Source: Emiliania huxleyi CCMP1516 (lineage: Eukaryota; Haptophyta; Isochrysidales; Noelaerhabdaceae). Taken from it: a DNA stretch of 64,000 nt. The notes under the pieces were generated by a model. It ran no database searches. It was not told the origin of the DNA and saw only the letters and a list, made by a program, of their open reading frames with translations. The stretch is taken from positions 481,277 through 545,276 of the forward strand of contig NW_005199194.1 in the NCBI RefSeq assembly GCF_000372725.1. The letters run 5' to 3'. Each line of letters begins with the position of its first letter. Within the stretch, counting starts at the first letter, position 1. Made by a program: the position numbers and the translations under genes. Shown here piece after piece: positions 41,212-51,061 of this stretch.

Positions 41212-42681
41212 TCAGTTGCGAGCGGTTTCCTGCCACTGTCGGATCACCCGGCGGAGTGTGTGGTTTGGGAAGAGCCGAGTGAACTCTAGCTCCTCGCCGG
41301 TCAGCGGGCTCGTCGACTTGGTCGCGAGCCAGCGCTCGATCGCCGTCCGCTCGTACGACTGCCCGTCCGCCGCCATCACCGGGTCACTCATGACCTCGGT
41401 CGTGATTGGGCAGACGAAGTCGGCCGGCGGCTCCTCCTCCTCCACCGAAAGCGGCCTCTCTGCAGCCAAAGAGGACGACGCTTGCTCGTCGGGCGCCCGC
41501 CTTTCCTCCTCCAGCCTCGCGCTCTCCTCGAGCGCCGCCGCCAACTCCGCCATCTCTCCCGCCGCCAGCGCTGCCTCATCCTCGGGCTCCCGCGAAGGCC
41601 CAGCGCCTCCACCGCCGCCCTTCCCCTTCTTCTTCTTCTTCTTGCCCTTCTTGCTCTCCTTGTCGCGCCCGCCCGCCTCCTTCTCCGCCTCCTCCTCCGC
41701 CAGCAGCGCCTCGGCATGCCGCCTCGCCTCCGCCTCCGCCGCCGCTCTCTCCGCCTCCCTCCACGCTGCCTCCACCTCCGCCGCCGCCGCCGCATGCTCC
41801 TCGAGGGCGCGCACGCACTCGGCGTGGCCCTTTTCCTTGGCCATCTGCAGCGCGGACTTGCCGCTCGCAGCGCGCGCCGTCGTGTCTGCGCCCGCCCGCA
41901 GCAGGCGGAGCACGACAGCGGCGTGGCCGTAGCCGGCGGCGCCCATCAGCGCGGTGCCCCCCATGCTATTCTGCTCGTCAACCTCCGCGCCGCGCTGCAG
42001 CAGCAGGTCGACCACCCGCTCGTGGCCCTCCTGGGCGGCGCCCATCAGCGCGGTGCCGCCTCGGCTGCCATGCTTGTTGATCTCCGCGCCGCGCTGCAGC
42101 AGCAGCTCGACCACCCGCTCGTGGCCGTTGGTGGCGGCGTCCATCAGCGCGGTGCCGCCTCTGCTGTCCTGCTGGTTGATCTCTGCGCCGCGCTGCAGCA
42201 GCAGGTCGACCACCCGCTCATTGCCGTAGAAGGCGGCGCTCATCAACGCGGTGTAGCCTTCGCCGTTCTGCATGTTGATCTCCGCGCCGTGCTGCAGCAG
42301 CAACTCAACCACCCGCTCGTGGCCTTGGCTGGCGGCGCCCATCAGCGCGGTGCCGCCGATGCTGTTCTGCTGGTTGATATACGCGCCGCGCTGCAGCAAC
42401 AGCTCGACCATTCGCTCGTGGCCAAGCTGGGCGGCGCACATCAGCGCGGTGACGCCGCTCCCATTGCCTACCACGGAAGTCGCGTTGACCCGCCCGCCGC
42501 TGTCGAGCCACGCCAGCAGCCCCGTCTCGTCGCCGTCAATAGCTGCTGTCACGGCCGAAGAAGCCGCGGCCGTCGATCCCGCCGCCGCCTCGCCCGAGGA
42601 TGCGCCGCCCGCGCCGCCCACCGCCGCCTCGCGCTGGCCCGCAACACCTCTGCGACGTGCTGCCGGAAGGCCTCGACGCAC
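41212..42681 (-). CDS. ankyrin-repeat U-box protein (copy 2, with catalytic end)
   Basis: The frame ends at 41212. It carries seven or so ankyrin repeats (cores GGTALMGAA-x-GHERVVELLLQRGAEIN), a Glu/Ala coiled region with a Lys-rich block (KKGKKKKKKG), and a C-terminal U-box, PADFVCPITTEVMSDPVMAA, DGQSYERTAIERWLATK and FPNHTLRRVIRQW. U-boxes recruit E2 enzymes; this is a likely ubiquitin ligase with ankyrin substrate-binding arms (family knowledge). There is no ATG at the 5' end of the open frame: the first in-frame ATG is inside the first ankyrin repeat. It is preceded by copy 1 (42700-43302), so the true start or an intron joining the two is unresolved. Confidence 0.75.
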   Translation of the reverse strand: MRRGLPAARRRGVAGQREAAVGGAGGASSGEAAAGSTAAASSAVTAAIDGDETGLLAWLDSGGRVNATSVVGNGSGVTALMCAAQLGHERMVELLLQRGAYINQQNSIGGTALMGAASQGHERVVELLLQHGAEINMQNGEGYTALMSAAFYGNERVVDLLLQRGAEINQQDSRGGTALMDAATNGHERVVELLLQRGAEINKHGSRGGTALMGAAQEGHERVVDLLLQRGAEVDEQNSMGGTALMGAAGYGHAAVVLRLLRAGADTTARAASGKSALQMAKEKGHAECVRALEEHAAAAAEVEAAWREAERAAAEAEARRHAEALLAEEEAEKEAGGRDKESKKGKKKKKKGKGGGGGAGPSREPEDEAALAAGEMAELAAALEESARLEEERRAPDEQASSSLAAERPLSVEEEEPPADFVCPITTEVMSDPVMAADGQSYERTAIERWLATKSTSPLTGEELEFTRLFPNHTLRRVIRQWQETARN

Positions 42682-42699
42682 GCGGCGTGGCCGTTCTCC

Positions 42700-43302
42700 T
42701 TGGCATACTGCAGCGCGGACTTGCCGCTCTCAGAGCATAACGCCGCGTCTGCGAACGCCCGCAGCAGGCGGAGCACAACGGCGGGGTGGCCGTGGCTGGC
42801 GGCGTCCATCAGCGCGGTGCCGCCTCGGCTGCCCTGCTTGTTGATCTCCGCGCCGCGCTGCAGCAGCAGCTCGACCACCCGCTCGTGGCCGTTGTAGGCG
42901 GCGGTCATCAGCGCGGTGACGCCGTCGCTGTTCTGCAGGTTGACATCCGCGCCGCGCTGCAGCAGCAGCTCGATCACCCGCTCGTGGCCGTGAGCAGCGG
43001 CGATCATCAGCGCCGTGTCGCCGTTGCTGTTCTGCAGGTTGATCTCCGCGCCTCGCTGCAGCAGCAGCTCCACCACTCGCTCGTGGCCACACTGGGCGGC
43101 GCGCATCAGCGCGGAGAGGCCGCTCACAAGTCGCGTTGACCCGCCCCCCGCTGTCGAGCCACGCCAGCAGCGCCGCGTCGTCGCCTTGGATAGCTGCTGC
43201 CGCCGCCTCTTTGGGAAGGCCGCCCAGCGAGCTGGAAGAGGCCGCTTCGCCCGAGGAGGCGCCGCCCGCAACGCCCGCCGGTGCCTCGCGCCGCCCCATC
43301 AT
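42700..43302 (-). pseudogene. ankyrin-repeat copy 1, frameshifted duplicate
   Basis: ATG 43302 opens MGRREAPAGVAGGASSGEAA and DDAALLAWLDSGGRVNAT, closely matching copy 2's lead. Compared with copy 2 (NATSVVGNGSGVTALM) about 14 bp are missing near 43140, so the ankyrin frame (LSALMRAAQCGHERVVELLL onward) is out of phase. It runs into copy 2's leader near 42660. This is a tandem duplication of the 5' two thirds of the gene; either the locus is decayed or a cryptic intron restores the frame. Confidence 0.6.
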
Positions 43303-43317
43303 TTGTGGAAATTTTGG

Positions 43318-43925
43318 TGAGTCGTCTCAGTCTCCGGTGTCTCAATAGATCCATCACTCCGTCTCACTTCCGTCTCACTTCCGTCTCTGACTGCCTTCTC
43401 GTCCGTCTCAGCGCGGCAGGCTCCCGAGAGTGCCGAGATTGCCCAAGATAACCCGTGCAACCTCATGAGGTGGTCGGGGCAGTGTGGCAGGCGCCCGAGA
43501 GTACCCGAGATCGCCCTCGTGATGTGGTCTGATGTGCAGTGGTCACCTCGGGGCAGTGGCAGGAGCCCAAGCACGCAACCTCGGGCAATCTCGGGCATTC
43601 TCGGGCGCCTCCCACTGCCCCCCACATCACGACGTTGCACGGGTACTCTCGGGCAATCTGGGCACTCTCGGGCACTCTCGGGCGCTCTCGGGCGCTCTCG
43701 GGCACTCTCGGGAGCCTGTCGCGCTTGAGACGGACGAGAAGGCAGGAAGAGACTGCGTGAGACGGAAGTGAGACGGAGTGATGGATCTGTTGAGACACCG
43801 CTGAGACGGCAGGAAGGAGAGACGGAAGTGAGACGGAAGTGAGACGGAGTGATGGATCTGTTGAGACACCGCTGAGACGCTGAGAGTGAGACAGGGACGA
43901 ATTCACGTGAGACTGAGACGACTCA
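43318..43925. mobile_element. 608-bp foldback (long inverted-repeat) element
   Basis: The ends are TGAGTCGTCTCAGTCTC and its reverse complement. Both arms carry GTCTCACTTCCGTCTCACTT, GGCTCCCGAGAGTGCC, ACCCGTGCAAC and GGCGCCCGAGA in mirrored order, so nearly the whole element can fold on itself. The right arm has an extra internal duplication. ATCATTTGTG occurs just outside both ends (43298-43307 and 43942-43951). No transposase is encoded, as in foldback/MITE elements. It sits 16 bp from the ankyrin copy 1 ATG. Confidence 0.85.
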
Positions 43926-44003
43926 ACGTGACGCCCAACGGATCATTTGTGCACGTGACGCCAGGGTTCCCCTAAGGATAGGGGATAGGTACTCGGTCGT
44001 CCT

Positions 44004-44055
44004 ATTAAAATGAACTCGGGGGCACGGGACGCGGCACAAACGGGGCACAAACGCC
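44004..44055 (+). repeat. dispersed repeat E, copy 2
   Basis: TTAAAATGAACTCGGGGGCA and GACGCGGCACAAACG match 16130-16180. No gene is visible in 43926-44410. Confidence 0.65.
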
Positions 44056-44410
44056 AGGCTACAAAGACGGGGAGGCACGTACCTCTTTTGCACCGCTCTT
44101 TATACTCGTTTATTCACGAGGCGACCCCAGGGAACCGTGGGCTAGGTTCCCCTTTGGGCGTGCTGTGAACAAACAGCGAAGAAGACGCCTGCCTCTTTTG
44201 TAGGGAAGGGACCCGCTTTCTTTTTTCGTGCTGAGGCTTGGGCTGTCCGAGGTTTTCCGGCAAACAAAAAGGAAAACAGATTGGTCCCCAGCACTTTGCG
44301 TTTCCGGAAATTTCCAGGGAACAGAGGGTTTTGGTGCTCCATTCTGGAAACTCGCGAGTTTCCCTGAGAGCTGAGATGCTGAGTCTGAGAGCTGACCTGG
44401 GGCAACATCT

Positions 44411-44685
44411 GAGGCAAAATTGAGGAAATCGACAAAATACCCAGCTCCCAGGCGATCGCAGGGTAATTTCCAGGTATACACGGGTTCTCCGCAAAATTCC
44501 CGGCATTTTGCCGATTTGGCCTAAAATTTGGCTGATTTTGGGCCCAAGCCAGCCTCAGACTCGGCTCAGAGCCCAAAATTTGACGATTTCCACGGAATTT
44601 CCGGAAATAGATAGGAAAAGAGAGGGTGTTGTAGAGAAAAAAGGAAAGGAAAACAGACGGGGTGCGAGAGGCAAACCTCGGACAG
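44411..44685. repeat. dispersed repeat A, copy 2
   Basis: Matches 17134-17394 in direct orientation with about the same length. Its left flank (44110-44400) is AT-richer than its surroundings and may belong to a longer form of the element. The rest of 44686-46221 has no supported gene. Confidence 0.8.
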
Positions 44686-45417
44686 CCCAAGCTGGGGCCC
44701 TAGAGGAATCCTCGGACGACCCCTGACGTTGCGAGCGGCACTGCGATCACGCTGCATGGCTCGCACTCGGTCGATGGACGATGGGAGGCGAGCTTGCGAG
44801 AGTCACACACGACACACACGAGCCGACAGGGACACAGACACAGACACAGACATAGACACACACACTGCGCTCCCCTCAGCGGGCAGGGAGACGCGAGCCC
44901 GACGGAGTCTGGTGGCGGGGGCCCACGCAGCCAGCCCCTGCACTGACATGGTTGGTGCTAAGCCGCCGCCGCCGCTCGCTCTCGAACTGCGTCGCGCTGC
45001 TGCCCGTTCCCGGAGCGCAGAGCGCGATTTTGGTGGCCAGGGCCTTGGCCCTTGCCTGAAGGGGGGCGGGGCAGGGGGGGAGAAGATGAGGACGTCACCG
45101 AGCGGGTGGAGCTGCCGAGAAGGTGGTGGGCGGGGCATGGATGCACCTCAAATACGAGCGAGTAGCGGGAAGACCGCCCGCTACGGCTTTACTCCGGCGG
45201 GAGAGTGGCTGCTCCCCCTGCGTCGAGAGCAGCCGCCGCGCGTGCTGCAGCGCCGCGCGCCGGCCGGCCACAATCAGGGAGAGGCTGGTGGGGCGAGGCA
45301 CGAATCAAACTCCCCCGGGTCCTGTGCTAACCAGTCGTGCGTCGTGTGACCGCGGGCGTGTGCTGTAGTGGGTGCCCTGAGGCAGTGTGCCCATGTGCTG
45401 AGCTGCTGACGCAAGAC

Positions 45418-45560
45418 CCAAACATGTGCGAAAGCAAGACCCAAAGATGTGCGAAAGCAAGACCCAAAACATGTGCGAAAGCAAGAGTGCGAAAGCAAGA
45501 CCCAAAACATGTGCGAAAGCAATAAGCAAGACCCAAAACATGTGCGAAAGCGAGACCCCC
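45418..45560. repeat. GTGCGAAAGCAAGACCCAAA minisatellite
   Basis: Six or seven degenerate 16- to 23-bp units (GCGAAAGCAAGACCCAAAACAT). A poly-C run (45556-45571) follows. Confidence 0.9.
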
Positions 45561-46221
45561 CCCCCCCCCCCACTCCCTCTCCCCGCCGAGGATCGACACG
45601 ACACTCACCCAGTACTACACTCATGCGAACCGAGCGGTACTCATGCGGCACGTGACTTGCGTCGCGGGAGCGGGCACGAATCGCAGAACTTGTGCGGGGG
45701 CTTTCTCAGGGGGCAAGGTCCAAGGAACCGCGCGATTTCAAAAACCTCGCGCTCCCTTTTTCACGCAAGTGGGAAGATGAACGATCTGGATCTCGCGGCC
45801 GCTGCTGGGGGGGTCAGACCCCCCCCCCCTAGCAGCAGGGACGGGCTTAGAAGTGCAGGGGGGGTACCGAGCAATGTGCGGCCGCTCTTGCCGGTAGCCG
45901 TCGCAAAAGCTATGGCCTCGCCGACCGGTATGCTTTGCGTCCCTGCATCCACGCGACGTCTCAGCGCGGCACGTCTGCCCCTCGAGGTGGTGCTGCTCGA
46001 AGAGCCGCGTCCGCCGGGGGCGGGGCCCGACAGCAGGCTCGTCGCGGACAGGAGCGTTCCCGCCGCTTAGCTGTCGGCTGGCGCCGCCGCTGCGCTGCCG
46101 GCGCCGCCGCTGCTGGGGCGCCGCAACTATACATACGCCATCGCGCACACCGCATTTTTGCATGGTTGCACCCACGAGCCACGTCCCCGTCTGGCGCCTT
46201 CCATGTTTCAACATCCATTGC

Positions 46222-47753
46222 TCACTTGCCCTCCCCCGAGTCGAGCAACTTCTTCACACTCGGGTAGATGGGCGTCGACGGCGTCGCGCCCACCCTGCCC
46301 AGCCGCCACTCGTCCCAGCGGTACCACGCGTTGGTGAGCGCAGCCACCCTGGGCAACAACAGACGCGCCAGGCCCAGCTTCCACCCGGGGAGTCCAAGGT
46401 CGTCCAACTCGAATGGCCACTCTGTCGGGCCGCGCCCGCGCTCGGCGACTTGAGCGCACGTCCCGCGCGCGCGCTGCTGCTTTTCTGCGTGGAACTCCTG
46501 CTTCCGAGCGAGCATCGCACCCTCAGCCGCGCGCAGCGAGCTCAGGTCGGGCCTGCCCGCGTCGTCGAACGCGCCCTCCTTCTCGAGCAGGGCCGCCAGC
46601 TCGTTGGCATCCTGCATCGCGAGGATCCCGCCGCCGCCCAGCCCGCAGTTGAGCAGTGAGTCGCCGATGCAAACGAGCGGAAGCGCCACGTCGTCGGCCT
46701 CGCGGAGCTCTGTCTCGCCGTGTGTGAACTCGCCGCGCACCTGCGGTCATTGAGCCGAGATTGAGCCGAGATTGAGCCGAGATACACGCAGAGGAGTGTG
46801 TGTGAACTCGGCGCGCCCACCGTCACACGATCGAGGCTCCGGATCGCATCGCGCCACGACTCGTCGAAGACCTCGCCCATGTCATGCAGCACCCACCTCT
46901 TCACCTTGTCGAGCCGTTCATCGGTCATGATGCCCGAGGCACGTGAGCTTGGTGGGCTGACGCCGATCTCGTCGAGGAGAGACTCGGCGCTGTCGAGGTG
47001 GTTCAGCTGGTAGAAGCAGCACGTGCGCCCGTCGTTCGACCCGGCGCCGAAGCGCTGCAAAAAGATTAGGTATCCGCGCCCGTAGCCGGCCACGCTGCCG
47101 TACTTGCGCAGCCGTGCCAGCAGCGGTGCGCCGCAGGCAGCCTCCGGCGAGTTGATGACGCCATGGATGTGGACCGTGCCGCCAAACGCCTTTCCGCCGC
47201 TCGCGTCCACTACTCGATGGTGCCGGAGAGTGGAATGCAGACCCATGGCGTCGATGATCAGGTCGAACACGCCGTGGCTCTTGCCGCTGTCGCCAAACAG
47301 CTCGCAGCCGCCGTCCACGTGCAGCCGTGCGTCGCGCACGGCCGTGTCGAAAACGACGCCCGTGTTTGCTCGCGTCGCCATTTCGTCGAGCAGGATATCA
47401 CGCAGCGCGCCCCGGTTGGTCTCCGGCCGTGCCGCAAATGTCGCAGGAAACAGCCAGCGCAGCAGTGCCGGTCGGAACATGACCCCGGCGGGCTCAGGAC
47501 CGTGCGAGCCGATGCGGAAGAAGGCCATGTGATCGGAGTAAGGCTGGCTGCAGTCCCAGTACCTGTGATAGACGCCGGCTCGCGCAAGCGCCTCCTGGCC
47601 ATTTGCATCTAGGTCCAGCCCATACCCCTGGTCGCGAGCCGCCGGCGCCCGCTCGAGCACCGTCACATGCACGTGCGGGAGCCGGCGAGAGAGGATGCCA
47701 GCGAGTGTGAGGCCAGAGATGCCAGCGCCAGCGATGCCGACTCGAATCGTCAT
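46222..47753 (-). CDS. FAD-dependent monooxygenase
   Basis: Two exons (47753-46821 and 46740-46222) join as DRVTV-RGEFTHGETELREADD to give 483 aa. MTIRVGIAGAGISGLTLAGI is the N-terminal GxGxxG Rossmann motif, with the FAD ribose Glu in VTVLERAPAA. DLIIDAMGLHSTLR corresponds to the conserved DG/D-G-x-x-S segment, and VCIGDSLLNCGLGGGGILAM is the GD motif contacting the FAD pyrophosphate. The overall plan is that of aromatic-ring or UbiH/TetX-type class A flavoprotein hydroxylases (family knowledge); the substrate cannot be told. The 80-nt intron begins GTGGGCGCGCCGAG and the next exon GTGCGCGGCGAG. No targeting peptide is obvious, so a cytosolic location is the default inference. Confidence 0.88.
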
Positions 47754-47789
47754 GTATGATGTCGTGCAGCAGGTTGGGGACCTTGTGCT

Positions 47790-47945
47790 GCTCCCATCCT
47801 CGTTTGCTTTGGAGGTTTTCTTCTTTCTTTTCGCGCCAGTCTGCGCCCTTGTCGTGCCAGTGTGCTGTGAGAGAGGCTTGTATCTTAAGAATTCTTTCTT
47901 TTACGAGAGAGTTCTTTTGTTTAAATTCTTTTACGTCTTTTACCG
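47790..47945. repeat. family D repeat with AATTCTTTTAC elements
   Basis: TGGAGGTTTTCTTCTTTCTT, CGCGCCAGTCTG, CGTGCCAGTG and TGTGAGAGAG recall 8822-9085. Two TAAGAATTCTTT / TTTAAATTCTTTTACG stretches are near-palindromic. It lies upstream of the monooxygenase and could supply its promoter (inference). Confidence 0.4.
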
Positions 47946-48858
47946 CCCTGGGCGGGGCTGTCCCGAACGAAAAAAAGTGCCGCGGGCAGCGTGGCGCATC
48001 TACTTAACCCTTTTGCTTCATAAGGGTCCTGAGGACCCAATCTCGATATATCTCCAGTCGTAGCGGTGGAACTTTAAAACGCTAAACGGCTCGGTAAATA
48101 TTTAGCCATATATGAGAGGATTACGCCACAGTGTCGTTTGAGTCGACAGTAAATCTCCCACAGCCCACGTAAATCCGTCTTTTTCAGGCACCCGGAGCCC
48201 TCCGCGGCCGCTTCTACGCCGGCGAAGCACCATCAAGCTGCTGTACGGCCCCGGCATCGCCTCCCCTGGCTTAGCTCTCAGTCAAGATATTGTGCACATG
48301 GGTGGCCTCTACAATATACTCACTGACACTTAACCTCCCAGAGCTCGTCCCGGTCCGTCACGGCCATCCTCGTCCTCCGGCGGGCCCCCGGCCGCGGCGC
48401 GGTGCGGCGGCGTCACAAATCCGAACGCAGAGCACCGGGACGCGGTCGGGCGATCTGAGGCCCAGGTAGGCGAATGCATTGCCCATCCAGGGCTATCACC
48501 TGGACCTATCAACAGGCGCCTGCGGCGCCGTGCTCAGGAGTTGGTTTTCACTCGCTCGAAATGTGTACGTAAAAGGGTTAAGATGCTGATGGACAACACG
48601 TGTCGCGTGTGATGGCTGATGCTAAGCGCCCGGAGGAGCGCCGAGACGCGAGAGAGAGAATAGAATGAATTCATGGGCGTGGCACATTTAGAGAAGTGAA
48701 GGGAGGGAATTGGAAAAAAACGCTCACGACGATTCACACGAAGAAATCGTACCGTAGGCGAGGGCGCGAGCAGGAGCACGCGAGGCAGCAACACAACCAA
48801 CGGCTAGTGCCATTTCACTGTGGCACAGCCCGCGTTACAAAACCTTGATTTTGACCAT

Positions 48859-49012
48859 TGCGCGAAAAATGTACCTCTCGGTGCCTTCCAGTGGAAGCTG
48901 CGACCTCGCCGAGTAGACGGCGGCACACAGCAGGTGGCGCGGTGTGCCGCCGTCTACTCGGCGGGGTCGCAGCTGCCTCTGCGCGTCCTGGGGAGGTACA
49001 TTTGTTGCGCGC
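48859..49012. mobile_element. 154-bp foldback element
   Basis: The outer arms are GCGCGAAAAATGTACCTC and GAGGTACATTTGTTGCGC; the inner arms GAGTAGACGGCGGCACAC and GTGTGCCGCCGTCTACTC are perfect. The loop is about 16 bp. This is typical of a small inverted-repeat element. The rest of 47946-49589 shows no supported gene. Confidence 0.85.
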
Positions 49013-49589
49013 CGGAGACGACTCGACGCCGCTGAGATCAGAGATCAAGCTCTGACAGGTCACACGTCGCTCCTTTGACGCCGACGTGACTCACCCGTGC
49101 AGACCACATCAGGACACGGTCTCGACGCGCTCGGTACGACGCCTGCGACCTGTCTCGGGTCAGGTGGCACGACGCTCATCGCGCCTACCAGCGCTGCCGT
49201 ACAGGTTGCCACGACGAGGTCGAGCACGCTTCTATACGCTCGCCGAGCCTTCCTTTCCATCCCAGTAGGCAGCCTGGGAACGGTGGCGGTCAGAGGCAAA
49301 GCCTACGAGGGGTGGTGGAACCACATGTCACGGCTACTGGTACTGCCGGCTCCACCCCACGATAGCCTCCGAACAAGGCTGACTTTGCGGCACCATCATC
49401 GGACGATGTCGACGAGTTGGGTCGCTCTCGCGGTAGCCAGATGACCTCTCTTCCTAGGATCATCGGCCATGGCCGCAGGAAGCGCGGGGGAGGGCGCTGG
49501 AAGCAACACGGAGCTCCGTTGGAGACGTTTTCAAGATTAGCGTGTCAGAGTGAAATGGCACTAGCCAACAGGCCAGTCTCGCCCCCTCG

Positions 49590-50562
49590 TCAACATGCAC
49601 ACGAGACCCCTCGCGCCTGGGCGTTAGTCGGGTCGTACGAGTACGTAGCCTGCCCGCCACCGAACGAGTTCCCGAGCCCGCTCAGGTCAGCCCAATAGGA
49701 GGGCGACGGCCGATAGGAGGGCGGCGGCTCAGCAGCATTTCGGATCGGGCTGAGCCGCGAAGAGTAGCCGCCGAGCGGAGCCTGCATGCGTGCGGAAGGC
49801 AGCCCAATCGGCCCAAGCGTCGTACCTACCTCCCAGCGATGGCGCTATCGGCGTACCTGAACAGTCGACACAGCCGCCGCCGTAGCAGTTGTAGCAGTCA
49901 CTTCCCACCGTATCAATCGCTTCGTTAGAGCAGCGGATCAGCGAGCAGAGGGATGCGGGTGTCGGGCATGCTTTCTCCGTACAGGCCGCCATGGCCTTCA
50001 GCCCGTTGTCTGGGCAGAAGCAGGTGTTGCATCCGTCGGCCGAAGCAAAGTCCTTGCCGGGCTCGCAGGTGGCATGCTCAGAGGGTGGGCCCGAAGACTC
50101 CTGCAACACTCGCCACGCCGCCCCAGTGCACTCTGCTTGGGTGATGAAGTAGCAGCCGGCGACGACGCCCGCGAGATTTTCTTTGCAGTTCAGGTCGTAT
50201 TTGCACACGAGGCCCTCCGAAGAGGCGCCACAGGCAGAGTTTGCCGTCGGCTGCTCGGTCGGACACGGCTTACTCACGCTCGTTGCGCAGATGGTGCCCT
50301 GTTGGAGGCAAGCAATTGGCGTGCAGCATGCCGAGTCAGACTGTCTCTCAAGCGGGGCACCGGCCATGGCGAAGCCCATGCCGGTCTGGATGCCCGTGTT
50401 CATCAAGTCCTGCCAGGTGGGTGCCGGCGCCGCAGCTTTGTCGCCGACGCAGGAGTATGCGCTTTGGTTTTTTGCGACTTCGGCAAGGTCGGCGCATACC
50501 GCGAGCGCGGGTGGGAACAGGGTGAGGAGCAGACCGTAGCAGAGCCTCAGGGGTGGCGACAT
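49590..50562 (-). CDS. secreted Cys-rich protein with pacifastin-like (LCMII) module
   Basis: From ATG 50562 a signal peptide (MSPPLRLCYGLLLTLFPPAL) leads into a Cys-rich chain (CCTPIACLQQGTICATSV and so on). Within it CEPGKDFASADGCNTCFCPD ... GLKAMAACTEKACP fits the pacifastin light-chain motif C-x(11)-C-N-x-C-x-C-x(3)-G-x(6)-C-T-x(3)-C. In arthropods such modules inhibit serine proteases (family knowledge); here an extracellular protease-inhibitor role is inferred. Without splicing the frame stops at 49729 (277 aa). If the 31-nt GTACGCCG...GGTAG segment 49826-49856 is removed (the next exon begins GTACGACG), it continues to 49590 with a Ser/Tyr/Gly-rich tail. I cannot choose between these. 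Confidence 0.65.
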
Positions 50563-50670
50563 GGTGGCGACAGCGGCACGCAGCGAGCACAACCAAGCGG
50601 CGGTGTACCTGCGTACGGCGATGGAAAAAGCAACGGCATCTTCTAGTCAGCCCTTGCGGCCCGCAGTTTG

Positions 50671-50840
50671 TTTTAATTCTTTTTCTCGCGATGGCTACCC
50701 CGGCGTGCCGCCGCTCGCACCGCCTCGCCGGCGCCGCTGCCACCGCCGCCGCCCGCTCGCCGGACACGCCGCCGTCCGTCCGCCTCCTCGACTCCCCACG
50801 GACCTCCTCGTGCGCGCCATCCCAGCCCCAGAGTGGCCTG
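50671..50840 (+). pseudogene. truncated third copy of the F-box/RCC1 gene
   Basis: TTTTAATTCTTTTTCTCGCG then ATG (50691) and MATPACRRSHRLAG align with the start of the RCC1-repeat genes at 31000 and 32660, including SV-RLLD at the F-box. The frame is lost around 50790 (LLDSPRTSS versus LLDLPTDLL), and no RCC1 repeat follows. The copied piece is only about 150 bp and includes the candidate promoter. Confidence 0.65.
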
Positions 50841-51061
50841 CTCGAAGGCCGCCCTGCTCTCGGCACGTGCGTTGCTGACTGCGATAGCACTGTCTGACAA
50901 TTCACCCAGAAAGAGCCGTTGAAGAGCCGTCGAGCTACATCGTACATGAAGTTGAGACCCAAATCGTCGTGGTGGTGTGACTGTGTACTTGTCCCCACCT
51001 CCTCGGCGACACACGAGAGGCAAGCTCGTTTGCACACGGACCCACGACGCCCCCCGGCGCC

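Noticed and set aside
41406-42897. Plus-strand Pro/Arg and Leu/Arg frames opposite the ankyrin/U-box genes
   Set aside because: Antisense shadows of the ankyrin repeats; the minus-strand frame carries the ankyrin and U-box signatures.
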